A stretch of 64,000 bases of DNA from positions 310,001 through 374,000 of the forward strand of contig BCKT01000015.1 in the NCBI GenBank assembly GCA_003116875.1, written 5' to 3'. The notes beneath the pieces were generated by a model that did not search any database, was not told the origin of the DNA, and saw only the letters and a list, made by a program, of their open reading frames with translations. A program made the position numbers and the translations under genes. Each line of letters opens with the position of its first letter. The stretch's first letter is position 1. Of this stretch, positions 1 through 10,212 are shown piece by piece. This DNA comes from Takashimella koratensis. Its lineage: Eukaryota; Basidiomycota; Tremellomycetes; Trichosporonales; Tetragoniomycetaceae.

Positions 1-389
1 TACCTTCTTGCCCGTCTTCTTGTGCTCCGCCCATGCTCCTTGTCTCTCGCCCAGTTTTTGTCCACCATCTGTATCGACGCTGACACTGATCCCACAGCCA
101 TGGTGAGACAGAACGCGAGCGCAGGGTGAACAACTGGGGCATACTCTGGTACTTTTTGATTGTCCTCGTCATTGCGGGATTCCTCACCGCTATCCTCATA
201 GTCTCGGTGATCTTGAGTGACTGCAATGACGAAAAGGCGCAACTTCGAGCCGAAAATGCGTATCTTCGAGCGAATCAACAGATTACGACTATTCCTGTTC
301 CCGCCAACGTGACGAATTGGCTGGAAATGTACCAATTGATCTCCCAGGTAGAGGATCAGGTCTGCAGATCCTACAAATGCAGCGTGTAA
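1..389 (+). CDS. Partial small single-pass membrane protein, tandem family copy 1 (exon 2 only)
   Basis: Only the last exon lies in the window. An intron end (branch point CTGAC, acceptor CAG) is visible at about 81-97, and coding runs from 98 to the TAA at 387-389. The reading frame has a short charged linker, one hydrophobic segment of about 23 residues beginning WGILWYFLIVLV, then a mostly polar tail with one N-glycosylation sequon (NVT) and an ending containing VCRSYKCSV. The intron is in phase 2, as in the three downstream copies, and the tail aligns by eye with theirs (NVTN, a Leu/Met-rich helix, then VC near the end). This supports a type II topology with the tail in the lumen or outside the cell (inference). 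Exon 1 and the true start lie upstream of the window. The family is not recognised. Confidence 0.6.
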
Positions 390-1374
390 ACAGCGCTCGC
401 TATAATTGGTGGATCATACATGGTCCAATACCAAGTTCTACCGTAGTTGAAAATCATGAAATGAGTACGTGGAATCGAGGACGAGCTCAGTATCCCGATG
501 TTGCAAGCTACTACAGTACATTTGAGAGAGCGGGAAAACGATATCTCATTCGCATCAAAGAACGATCGGATAGTGTCGATGAAGGCAAATCTGACTAGTA
601 AAGATTGGCCTGACGGACGAATAATCGGTGCGGCAAGAGTGCAAGCCAGTTGATTGGCTATAAGAACGGCTATATGGGGTTCAAAGTCAAGTTCGCGCCA
701 TGACACTTGCTCGCGGGGGTTACTGACTTGACGCCCAAGGTCATCATCCCCTTGAACTGGACGAACTGTTGTTATTGGACGACCTGGTTCATCATCGCCG
801 CCACTCTCTTTGGGATCTGCACGATTTGGTGATAGCCTAATATGGGAGTGGTGTCCAGTTGGCTTAGTATTGTAGGACGCTCATTTGTGGGACTCCCACC
901 GAACTGATGAGCAATTTTACAGACTCGGAAGTTCATGTATCTCCGTGGTAAGCCATCTCCGTGGTAAGCCGAGCCATGAGAGGAATGAGGGGAGACGGAG
1001 AAAGAGGGCGAGAAGGAGGAGGGAAGGGGAAAAACATTGGTGGGAAAAAAGGAGCACATGTCAAACTAAAAGGTCGAGCTGGGTTCCCGGCCGCAACACC
1101 GTCGTCATTGATGAAAGAAACTCCAAGTCGCCCGTGTGAGCATGAGAAATTAAATCTGAACTCAGGCGGGCGAAGGACCAGAGTCTTGATAGGTGGATAC
1201 CATGCGGCCTCGACACCCACACTCTCATTCACACACCCTCTCTCCCTCTTCCACTCCCTCCGTCTTTCTCTCTCTCTGTCTCCCATCCTCTCGACATTGC
1301 TTACCCTCTGACCGTTGATCAAAGACGATCATATCATCCTCGAACCATTCTATCTACTCTTAGCAACATCCTCC
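390..1374. other. Intergenic region between family copies 1 and 2
   Basis: No supportable complete gene. At 704-832 there is a short open segment that reads as a hydrophobic helix with one sequon (NWT) and ends in TGA. A sequence resembling an intron end lies just before it (CTGAC followed by CCAAG at about 724-739), so it may be the remnant of another family copy. The part from about 1210 to 1300 is a pyrimidine-rich tract typical of a fungal promoter or 5' UTR for copy 2. Confidence 0.4.
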
Positions 1375-1874
1375 ATGAGCTCCAGCTACGATAAACTCCC
1401 CAATATCGAGGACATTGAGGCTGGTGTCCTCGTCGACAAAGTCGCCACTACCCCAGAGAGCGACTCTCTCCCCCCTTCTCTACCCGATCTTCAACCTGAA
1501 CCTTTACCTCAGCCAGGCAAAGATGCGAGCCGAAGGTTTGTGATAACTCCACCCTCTGCCTGTCGGTCTCCTTGTATCTCCATGTCCGTTCTATCCAGAG
1601 CTCTACTCACCATATATCCATTAGTCGCGCTTATGAAAGAGACGAGTGCGTTGGGCTCTGCATCTTGTTGTTACCTACAGGGATACTTATCCTAGCACTC
1701 TTATCGTCCCCAACGAAACCGCAGGAAAAGCAAGATTTGGGGTCCCTCTTGGCTCATCAAACAGTGATCAGTGTCTCGTCTAATTTGACCAACGTGGTTG
1801 AAATATTGGAGATGTTGCAGTTACTCGAAGTGATGCGAGAGTTGGTCTGCAACAACACGACTGTTCACGTATAG
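1375..1874 (+). CDS. Small single-pass membrane protein, tandem family copy 2
   Basis: Two exons, 1375-1535 and 1625-1874, joined across an 89-nt phase-2 intron, encode 136 residues. The acidic N-terminal exon starts MSSSYDKLPNIEDIEAG. Exon 2 has a charged stretch (YERDE), one membrane helix (CVGLCILLLPTGILILALL) and a tail holding NLT and NNT/NTT sequons and the motif MRELVCN near the end. The only upstream in-frame start codons are non-ATG, so the ATG at 1375 was chosen. An acidic cytosolic N-terminus and a sequon-bearing tail suggest a type II membrane protein (inference). No database family is recognised. The intron phase, layout and tail are shared with copies 1, 3 and 4, which indicates tandem duplication followed by strong divergence. 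Confidence 0.6.
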
Positions 1875-2297
1875 TCCCGATTTCTATCCAGACCCCAGCT
1901 ATAAGAACACAATGCACAAGTATCGGAACGCGAATGACCTCGCAGTTGATGGCTGCCATAATGCCGGCCTAAAAGCTTGCAGCAAGTATTTAAAGTTAGG
2001 CTCGGAACAGGCTGACGTATTGCGTCAGGTCGTCGTGGTGAATCGGCTCTGCGGGCATGCACCATCACGTAGCGCAGGTGTCACCGAGCGGCCAGAGTCA
2101 ACTTCGACTAACATGACTGGTCCATAGGTGAAAGCGAAACTGAAGGACGTGAATGCGGGGAAGTCTTTCTTCATATCCTTCCTTCAACCACCCCTCCGAA
2201 CCCCATAGACACACGAACACTCGCTGTCAATCACCGCATAGCCAAACAAATCCCATCTGCCTCTTAACATCAGTCCTGCACGCCTTACTACCTCGCC
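1875..2297. other. Intergenic spacer between family copies 2 and 3
   Basis: No coding or structural feature could be supported. It holds the 3' end of copy 2 and, next to the start of copy 3, an A/C-rich leader. Confidence 0.4.
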
Positions 2298-2783
2298 ATG
2301 ACCACTGAATACGAGAAAGTCGAAGACGTTGAGGGCGGCTCTGTGAACAACGACTTCGTCATTGAAGTTGACGCCGAGACGCTTGTAGGAATCGAACCCA
2401 CCCCAGTTCCGACAAGTCGCGAGTAAGTTTCGACTCCCACCCTGGCACATCTCGCCGTCCTCACAATCATACCCCCCTTCGCCCCTGGTCACTGACACTG
2501 GTCCCACAGGTACACCGACAAGAAAGACGAGAAGAAGGAACCGGAATGCGATATATGCACAGGAATCGCGGGAAGTTTCTGCATTCTGTTCTTCATCGGC
2601 ATGATAGTCGGGATCACCTGGTTGGCGACTAAGAACTTCGATGGTAAACAAGATATCGCCTATCTCGCTGGCCATCAGACTGTCATTACGATTTCACCCA
2701 ACGTGACGAACGTCAAGGAGATGTTGGAGATGCTGGAACAAGTTCGGGATCTAGTATGCAATGGCACGGTAGTGGTCGTATAG
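2298..2783 (+). CDS. Small single-pass membrane protein, tandem family copy 3
   Basis: Exons 2298-2422 and 2510-2783 encode 132 residues. The intron (GTAAGT donor, CACTGACAC branch region, CCCACAG acceptor) is in phase 2. Exon 1 is acidic (MTTEYEKVEDVEGG). Exon 2 opens with a Lys/Glu linker, then a membrane helix (GSFCILFFIGMIVGITWLA), then a tail with two sequons (NVT and NGT) and the ending VRDLVCNGTVVVV. It is the copy most similar to copy 2: both share a V-I-[ST]-[VI]-S-x-N-[VL]-T-N-V core followed by a Leu/Met-rich helix. The helix, sequons and conserved Cys suggest a glycosylated type II membrane protein. The function is unknown. Confidence 0.65.
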
Positions 2784-3216
2784 ACCGACACCTCTCATCA
2801 TACAGCACCAGCGTTCTAGAGAGTAGCGCTCAAACGGGCAATGCAAGGGTATAGTATAGCCGCCTTAGGTCATGCAGCCGGGATTCGAGATAGAGCAAGC
2901 CTTCAAGGTTGGACACGTCACAAGCTCACACTGACACCAGTCGTCGTCATTGCCTTTGAATCCCCCTCGGCGATACGACGTGTTGAAAGTCAAAATCCTA
3001 AGACGCGCAGACCAGAGTCAAATCGAAAGTATAGGTTGATGACGTGTCGGCTCCGACTGCCTCTATGTATGATGTAATGTAGTGTATAGGGGTTTTTGAT
3101 TGACTCACTTCCATCCACATCTCTTTCATCGCACCTTCAGTCTCGTCGCTTTGACGAAGAAACAACGAACCAACTGTACAATCAACCCTAGCCGCACTCG
3201 CTTCGCTGCACTCGCC
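2784..3216. other. Intergenic spacer between family copies 3 and 4
   Basis: No gene supported. It contains the presumed terminator of copy 3 and the promoter and leader of copy 4. No repeat was seen. Confidence 0.4.
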
Positions 3217-3681
3217 ATGGGACCCAACGATGACAAAGTGCTTGACTTCGAGGTCATCCCTAATCCGGGAACGTCCGAGTCCAAGTCGCAAGACTCTGTC
3301 GTATCCTCGTAAGTGTCTTGCCCCAGCGCTACCCCGTCAAACCCCTCCTACCAACGTGCATGACACTTATTGCTCTTCCCCGTAACATGTCTCATGTCTA
3401 ACACGGAGCCCACTAGGTCCACTGGGAACAAGACCAGCAACGAGGACCCGCCGAGTAATCTATACATGGACATTGTGATATCCATGTGCATTCTCGTCTT
3501 CCTCTGCTCTATCGTCTTGGGTACTTGGGCTGTTACGGTAAATTGGGAACTTGAGAAACAGATTGCGGTACTCGAGGCGCAGCGAAAGTATATCACTTCT
3601 TCACCCGACATGAGGGAAGTTTTGCAGATGATTGACGACGTGAGGGCGGTAGTGTGCAACAGTACGCTCGGCGTTCTGTAG
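3217..3681 (+). CDS. Small single-pass membrane protein, tandem family copy 4
   Basis: Exons 3217-3308 and 3417-3681 encode 118 residues. The intron is again in phase 2 and at the equivalent place, just before the linker to the membrane helix. The N-terminal exon is short and acidic (MGPNDDKVLDFEVI). The helix is MDIVISMCILVFLCSIVLGTW. The tail is more divergent: it lacks the first sequon but keeps VRAVVCNST, with one sequon next to the conserved Cys. The position, structure and tail motif place it in the same family as the preceding copies. The function is unknown. Confidence 0.6.
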
Positions 3682-4412
3682 GCGAGATTCTGTACAAGCT
3701 GGAACGCGATGTGAACTTAAAACGTCTGACGGGGCTCTAGAACTCTGACAGAGGCGGCCGTAGGCCGGATTGCTTTAAGCTTAATACAACATCACGTGAT
3801 TGAATCCTGGGCTTCGGCGTTTTGTGTGTGGTCGAGGGTATGGGGGGAGGGGATTGGCTGATGTGGCACTGTGGAGAGGGTGGAGGTTGAGTACAGGGTT
3901 TGTCCCGTGTGTGTGTGTACTGTGTGTGTCAGATTTGGAAGCGTTGCGTCCCGTGCAGCGTGCATGTTCTAGGAGGTTCGATATGGAGGCATACGGCCGT
4001 CAGCTCGGGCATGGTCCATCCTTTTTTCTGCTCTCTACTCGTCACTACCACCACTTCACTACCACTCTACACCTCACCACTCAGCCTCACCTCACGAGAC
4101 ACGCAATCGTTGCCGCTCTCCTCTCTTCTTCACCGCATCTCTCTCACCTTTCCGGGCTTCACCTTGGCCGTCGAACCACCTTCAACCTTTCCACCCGGGG
4201 AAAAAAAAAAAAAGGGAATTCAAAAAAAGAATCCCTCAACCCAAATCCAAATCTTTTCCTCGTTTCCATCCTTATCCAATCCACCAATCCACCCACTTTC
4301 CCCTACTACATCTCGACACGCACTACCTAGAGACACTGTGCGGTCACTTCTCATCCTAGAGCGCATTCATATCATTTTCACGAAAAACTGAGATTCACGA
4401 GAAGAGGACATT
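3682..4412. other. Intergenic region and probable promoter of the DnaJ gene
   Basis: No gene supported. From about 4025 on, the strand is strongly C/T-rich, with a poly-A run at 4201-4213. This composition is usual for fungal promoters and leaders, and it fits the strongly expressed chaperone gene downstream. Confidence 0.4.
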
Positions 4413-6150
4413 ATGGTCAAGGAGACGTGAGTTGAATCGGTGCTTGCTGGTCAGCGAGAGGTGGAATATCGTGAGATTGGTTGGCTGACGGACTTGCCGC
4501 TTGGACTATGACTTTTCATCCTATCGCCGCTGCTCCTATACCTCGTTCTTGACGTGCTTCCCCTTTGTCATGATCTCTTCTCCCCGCTCTCCGCTTTTCG
4601 CGCCTTCTCCACGCCGACAGTGAATACTAGTGAGTCAGCACTGCTTCGGTCTCCCTACATTGCCAACGCCGCTGACAAACCTTGTTCTCTCCTCACCTCA
4701 ACCTCACTTCCTCTTCCTACCACCCCGCCCACCTCCACCTCACAGCGACCTGATTGGTGTCGCCCCGACTGCCGGCGATGACGAGATCAAGAAGGCGTAC
4801 CGTAAAAAAGCGCTCCGCGCGCACCCAGATAAGGGCGGCGACCCCGAGGTCTTCAAGGAGTTGACGCACGCATACGAGGTTCTGTCTGACTCGAACAAGC
4901 GAGCGGTGTACGATCAGGCCGGCAAGGCCGGGCTTGAGAACGGCGGCGGTATGGGCGGTGGCATGGACCCACAGGATTTGTTCAGCCAGTTGTTCGGCGG
5001 TGGCGGCGGCTTCTTCGGCGGCGGTGGTGAGTCTCGGTCAGGTTTGGATGAGGTGTGAATGAAGGGGCGCAGATGGTTTGGGTGTACGAGGGAGATCCAC
5101 TCGGTGTTGTTTCTTGGTGACTTGGTTTGGGCTCAGTGCTGACAAACACAGGCGGCCGGCCATCGGGCCCGCGCAAGGGCAAGGACCTCGTTCACCGCAT
5201 CGGCGTCTCGCTCGAGGACCTGTACAAGGGCAAAGTGCAAAAGCTCGCCTTGTCCAAGTCTGTCCTGTGCAGCACATGCGAGGGCCGGGGAGGCAAGAAG
5301 GGTGCGGTACAGACGTGCACGGGCTGTCGCGGTCAGGGTATCAAGGTGATGCTCCGTCAACTCGGCCCGATGATGCAGCAGATTCAGCAGCCGTGCAACG
5401 AGTGCGAGGGAACAGGCGAGGTCATGAACCCCAAGGACCGATGCAAGTCTTGCAACGGCAAAAAGACCATCTCGGAGCGCAAGGTCCTTGAGGTCCATAT
5501 CGACAAGGGGATGCGATCGGGTCAGCAGATCAAGTTTGCCGGCGAGTCGGACCAAGCCCCCGGTGTCATTCCGGGCGACGTCGTCATTGTTGTCGAGGAG
5601 AAGCCGCACGCTCGATTCCAGCGTAAAGGCGACGACCTGTTCTGCGAGACCGAGATTGACCTCCTCACCGCACTTGCTGGTGGCGAGTTCAGCATCGAGC
5701 ACCTCGACGACCGTACCCTCCACGTCACTATTGTCCCCGGGGAGATTATCAAGCCCGGAGCGCTCAAGACCATTTCGGGCCAGGGTATGCCGTCGTTCCG
5801 TCACCACGAGCCCGGAGACCTGTTTGTTCGCATCACTGTCAACTTCCCACCCGCGCTTGAACCCTCGTCCTTCCCTTTGCTCGAGCAGGCGTTGCCGAAG
5901 CGTATCGAGATGACCAAGCCGCCCAAGAACCACCACATCGACGAGGTCACCCTCGAGGAGCCTAACGACCGCCAGCGCCGCAACGCATCGGGCGACAACG
6001 AGGACATGGACGAGGACGACGAGGACGGCAGGCCTGGCGTCCAGTGCGCGCAGCGTGAGTTCTGATTTGGCTCTGTTGTGGGCATTGGGCTTGGTTGCTC
6101 ATGTTTGGTTTGTGAATGGTCGCTAATGGGTTCCCTTTTCTATAGAATAA
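4413..6150 (+). CDS. YDJ1: Type I DnaJ (Hsp40) co-chaperone, Ydj1/Mas5-like, farnesylated
   Basis: Five exons, 4413-4426, 4621-4629 (a 9-nt microexon), 4746-5026, 5152-6054 and 6146-6150, encode 403 residues, close to yeast Ydj1. Type I J-proteins stimulate Hsp70 ATPase and deliver unfolded clients in the cytosol and at the ER and mitochondrial surface. Visible domains are the J domain (residues 1-70, HPD at 34-36), a Gly-rich linker, a zinc finger with four CxxC units (CSTC, CTGC, CNEC, CKSC) and the C-terminal substrate-binding region. The protein ends CAQQ, a CaaX box like Ydj1's CASQ. The last Gln codon is split by the final intron: exon 5 supplies only two bases plus the stop. If that intron is retained, the ending becomes CAQREF and the CaaX box is lost. 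The start was chosen because MVKET is the conserved family N-terminus. Confidence 0.95.
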
Positions 6151-8026
6151 TCAACGCGCAATGTGACTGGTCGTAGATCCTCTGATCCTGACTGCCATTC
6201 CCATTCGTTGGACTGTTCCCTCCGCCTGATGACCCTGATCATCAAGGCTTTGCATACATTTGTTCTCGTCTGCATCCGTCGACACTAACCCTCCCTCCCC
6301 CTCCCATTTGTCCCTTTGTGTTATGTAACAAACACCCCCCTTCCCGTCCTCCCTTTTTCCCTATTACATGAGTTGGTTGCTTATACCCAGACATGCACCA
6401 TGTAGACACATCCGACCGAGCGTATTACATGGGTAGAGCGTGTAGTGAGGGTCAGTCCAGGTTGCGCTGCTGTAATGTGCACATGACTTGGCGGCGATGG
6501 TCTGCCGAACGAGAGGACTTTTAGACGGGGCCAGATGAAACAGGGTGGTAGGCAGGGGTTGTGGCGCTATCGGGGGTGGGGTCATGTTTCGTGCCTCGAC
6601 TCGAGGACCCTCCTTTATTGTTTACTTTGATCACCACTACTGGTCACAGCATCAACGGGGAACGCCGCCCTATCCATGTTGTTAAACGCGAAGGGGACGG
6701 ACGGACTGTGTGGGTGAATTTGGAGTTGTGTACGTATACACTCTATTGTACACGAGAAGGAGGAAGGGGCCTTTGGTGCGTGCGTCTGCGACACGACGTA
6801 GCGCCTCACCCCTTGCGCGCCTCTTGTGCGTGATTTCGTCGTCAATCCGGCTTAATCTCGCGGCCGAGTCGAGATGATGGCTGATGGGGTCATGGGATGA
6901 TGGGCTGATGAGAGTGGAGCCGGGAGTTGGCAGTGGGATTGAGTATTGTCATTGACCATGTGGGTCTTGTGTCCGAAGGGGCGAGGCCGAGCTGTGGGTC
7001 CGACCCGAAGGCGCCCAAAGCGCACGCCTGGCTCCACGTCGACCCTCCTTTGCCCCCTCCCCTCCTACCCTTTCGCTCTTCCCCTCCCCCATCCCCGCCG
7101 CTACGCCATGTCAATCCCCCCTTTTCCACTTCCCTTTCCCCTGGGCTTTGTCCTCGTCTCGCTCCTTGCTTCTGCCGCAAGTATCCATCCCGCAATCAGC
7201 AAGAATCAAATTATAAAGCCATTGGATTGATTAACACACACATACTCTAATCATTTTTTCATCCTCTCCCACATACACAGCTCTCAAAGGCAGATAGATA
7301 GCGAGAAAGCGCAAACACTGCACTCTGCCGTCTAATCTTGCTGATTCATTCATCCTTCTACCCTCCCCCCCTACTCCCCCCTCCCCACCTTCCCATCCTT
7401 CACCCTCGCCCCTCTACTGCCGGCCGACGAGGACACACACCTGGGGTCCTTGGCCCCATTCCGTCCCAGGAGGACCACATTGCCAGAGGACCAGAGGACA
7501 CCGCGGGCGGGGACGACTTTGGAGACACGTTCACCACGTTCACCACGAACACCCCAAACAACCCCACTCACTACTCGACAATGGTCCACCCATAGCGCCT
7601 CCTTCGCGCTCGTCGCAACTTTCACACCAACCTCAAACCTAGTCCCAGAGAGACCACTTGCGCGCTCGTCGATACACCACTAGCTAACTCCCGTCGTGGT
7701 CCTACCTTCTATCCCGATAACCTCGTCTCCCCTTGGCCCGGACCAAACGCCTCGCTCGTATCGCCCTCGTCAATCACCTCGCACCTCTTGCGCCTTGCGC
7801 TCGTTGCCCTTCCCAACCGTTGACCGTCGACATCTTCTCGACATATAACTAGCACCCAACTTACCCACCTTCTTCCCCTTTCTCCCTCCGATTCCACTTT
7901 CTCAGTCCGGCATCCACACCCACTTCCTCTCCTCCAGTCTGACTGATCTATCCTACCTCACTCGACTCTCCCCAATCCCAAACCACAGCCACAACCCACT
8001 CCTCCCCCCCCCCCAACCCACGCATC
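6151..8026. other. Long intergenic region upstream of the His/Pro-rich gene
   Basis: Holds the 3' UTR of the DnaJ gene and a long leader or promoter. From about 7040 onward it is strongly pyrimidine-rich with C runs (for example 8004-8013). Several open frames of 60-107 codons occur on both strands, but none has a recognisable domain or consistent splice structure, so none was called. Confidence 0.4.
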
Positions 8027-9794
8027 ATGACCCTCTTGCTCCACTCTTCCCGCCTTCACCCCTCTTCGCGCCCACACCACGCCCACTCTCACTCCCAAGA
8101 CGGCGCCGACCCTTCGTTCCCACACCCTCGGCTTCACCAGTCTCCCAATTTCTACCTCACCCCACTCAGGACAAGTGCCTCGTCCCTCTCTTTACCCGAT
8201 ACCGGCGGTGGCACCGGTAGCTCATATCCCACTTCCTACGTCCGGCGAGAAGAGACGTTCAACCGTGACCGTCAGTACCGCCAACAACACCAGCACCAGC
8301 ACCGTCGTGGGCAGGACCAGCACGCCCAAATGCACACCGTATCTCACCATCGTATTCCTGACAACTATTCTCGAGGATACCACACTGTCCATCCCCACCC
8401 TCACCCCCGCCCTCACCCCTCCGGCCACTCTCATGCCCAACCAGCCCCTCCGCCTCCTTCTCCGGCCCAAGAACACCTTCGCCTCCTTCTTGAGCGAGAC
8501 CGCGACCGATCCTCACTCAGCTCCTCATCCACTCCTTCTCGCCCTTCCTCACCACTCAACCTCCTCCGTTCCTCTTCCCCCAAACCCACCTCGAAACCCA
8601 ACCTCAACCCCAACCCCTCGCCGCCTTCCCCAAACATCAAACGGCGCGGATTCCTCACCCAGACTTTCCGATCACATGCAAACGCGGTAGGAGAGACAGA
8701 GAACCACAGGCCCCCAATCCCCGTGGAGTCAAGGGACGATCTGGCGAGTTATTTGTCGCTACTGGTGGAACGTAGTATCCAGCTCGAAACGACCCCGGCG
8801 GTTCCTGTTCCTGTACCCGTACCCGTGAGGCACCCGGGAGCTCGTCGTCTCTTCTCTGATTCAGTAGGTCTTGTCTCTCACCTCTCGCTTCTTCCCACCA
8901 CCACCTTCCTCCGTCCTCATTTAGCGAGTCGAAGACCTCCGCTGACTCCAATAGACAATCTACCACGAACCTGGGTCGTATGGGCCTTACCACCCCAATC
9001 CGAAACCCATCACGTCGCGACCTACGACCCCTCCTCCACCTCCGAACCCCACCCACGGTCATGGCCACGTCCACCCTCGCGTCGTCCACACACACCCACC
9101 CCACCGACCCCTTCTGCACCTCTTGACCACCCGCTCTATCTCTTCCCCTTTGGTCCCTACCAACGCCTACACTTCCCACCCCGACCCCGCTTCCCCTGCC
9201 CACTCCCCACTTGCTCCGTCTCCTTCTTTGTCCACGCCCCGATCATCCAGCCCCGTCCCACTGGGCCTGGCACTCACCCTCCCTCTCAATTCGCGACCCA
9301 CCTCGCCTACCCGGTCCACGGCGGTCCCTATCCTCGCCCCTCGCCCTGAACCCACCGAAGACGAATGGATGCGTTCCCCCCGCCGCAACAGCCACAGCCA
9401 AGTCCACCCGTCCCAATCGGTGTCGCACGACTACCGACCCGAATCACCGTTCGTACCCGGTTCACCAAGGTTTGACGTCTCTGCTGCAGTTGAGAGACTG
9501 AGGACTTGGGATGGGAGAGTATGTTTCGATGAGTTACACGTTCCGTCGCCTCCGTTCCCGCTGTCCCCGGATTCAGAGACGGAGACGGATACAGGGACCG
9601 AGTTGGCGGATGATGAAGGGGATGGAGCGCAGGTGATGGTCGTGGCTACGGGGACTGGGAGTAGAGCGAGGGACAGTGGAGTGAAAGGGGGGCGTGGGTC
9701 GGGTGGGAAAGCCGGCGAGGTGGGAGCAACAGTCGAGGGAGAATCGCCACGCCGAAGAAGGCCAGGAAACGGGAGGAGGTGGACTTTGTGGTGA
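8027..9794 (+). CDS. His/Pro/Ser-rich low-complexity protein of unknown function
   Basis: Two exons, 8027-8863 and 8955-9794, give 558 residues. The intron has a GTAGGT donor, a GCTGACTCC branch region and an AATAG acceptor, and it joins two long open frames in phase 0, which supports a real gene. The first half is rich in His, Pro, Ser and Arg (runs such as HPHPHPRPHP), with many SP/TP sites. The second half has further SP-rich sequence, then a short, more ordered region (VSAAVERLRTWDGRVCFDELH), an acidic stretch and a basic C-terminus. No catalytic domain, membrane helix or signal peptide is seen. Its composition suggests an intrinsically disordered, phosphorylated regulatory protein (inference). 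I do not recognise it. Confidence 0.6.
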
Positions 9795-10212
9795 ACCTCC
9801 CCTCGGAGGGAGAGCAAGCTTTTGTAGAGAGTGTGACTTAAAAGGCTCAAACGTGGTGCCACCCCCCCTTTGAATCATGACCGATTTGGTTCGATACGGT
9901 TGTATGTTGTAGAACACCTGTACACAGATAGCTGAAGCACTCGGAGCGGAGGTCAAGACAAGGCGGGAAAAGATTTGGGTGTAAGTAGGTGCCTTGAGTT
10001 GAGGCAGATGAGCGATGCAGATGGTGAGAAACTTTGACTGCATACTTCCTTCCTTCTCTCGATTGATTGAGTGACTTTCTTTCTGTTTTCTGTTTTCCCT
10101 CTCTTCTTTTCGTAATCCCTTACCCACATTGACCCAATACTGGCTTGACTTTGTCGCTTCTTTCCCATCCATCTCAACTTTCTTCGCCTCGGTACGAGAT
10201 GAGTCGAATACC
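9795..10212. other. Convergent 3' intergenic region
   Basis: Lies between the 3' ends of the His/Pro-rich gene (+) and the aminopeptidase gene (-). No gene is supported. It presumably holds both terminators. Confidence 0.4.

Noticed and set aside
5133..5936. 267-codon minus-strand frame
   Set aside because: Lies wholly opposite the DnaJ exon 4 and is a shadow of its codon bias.
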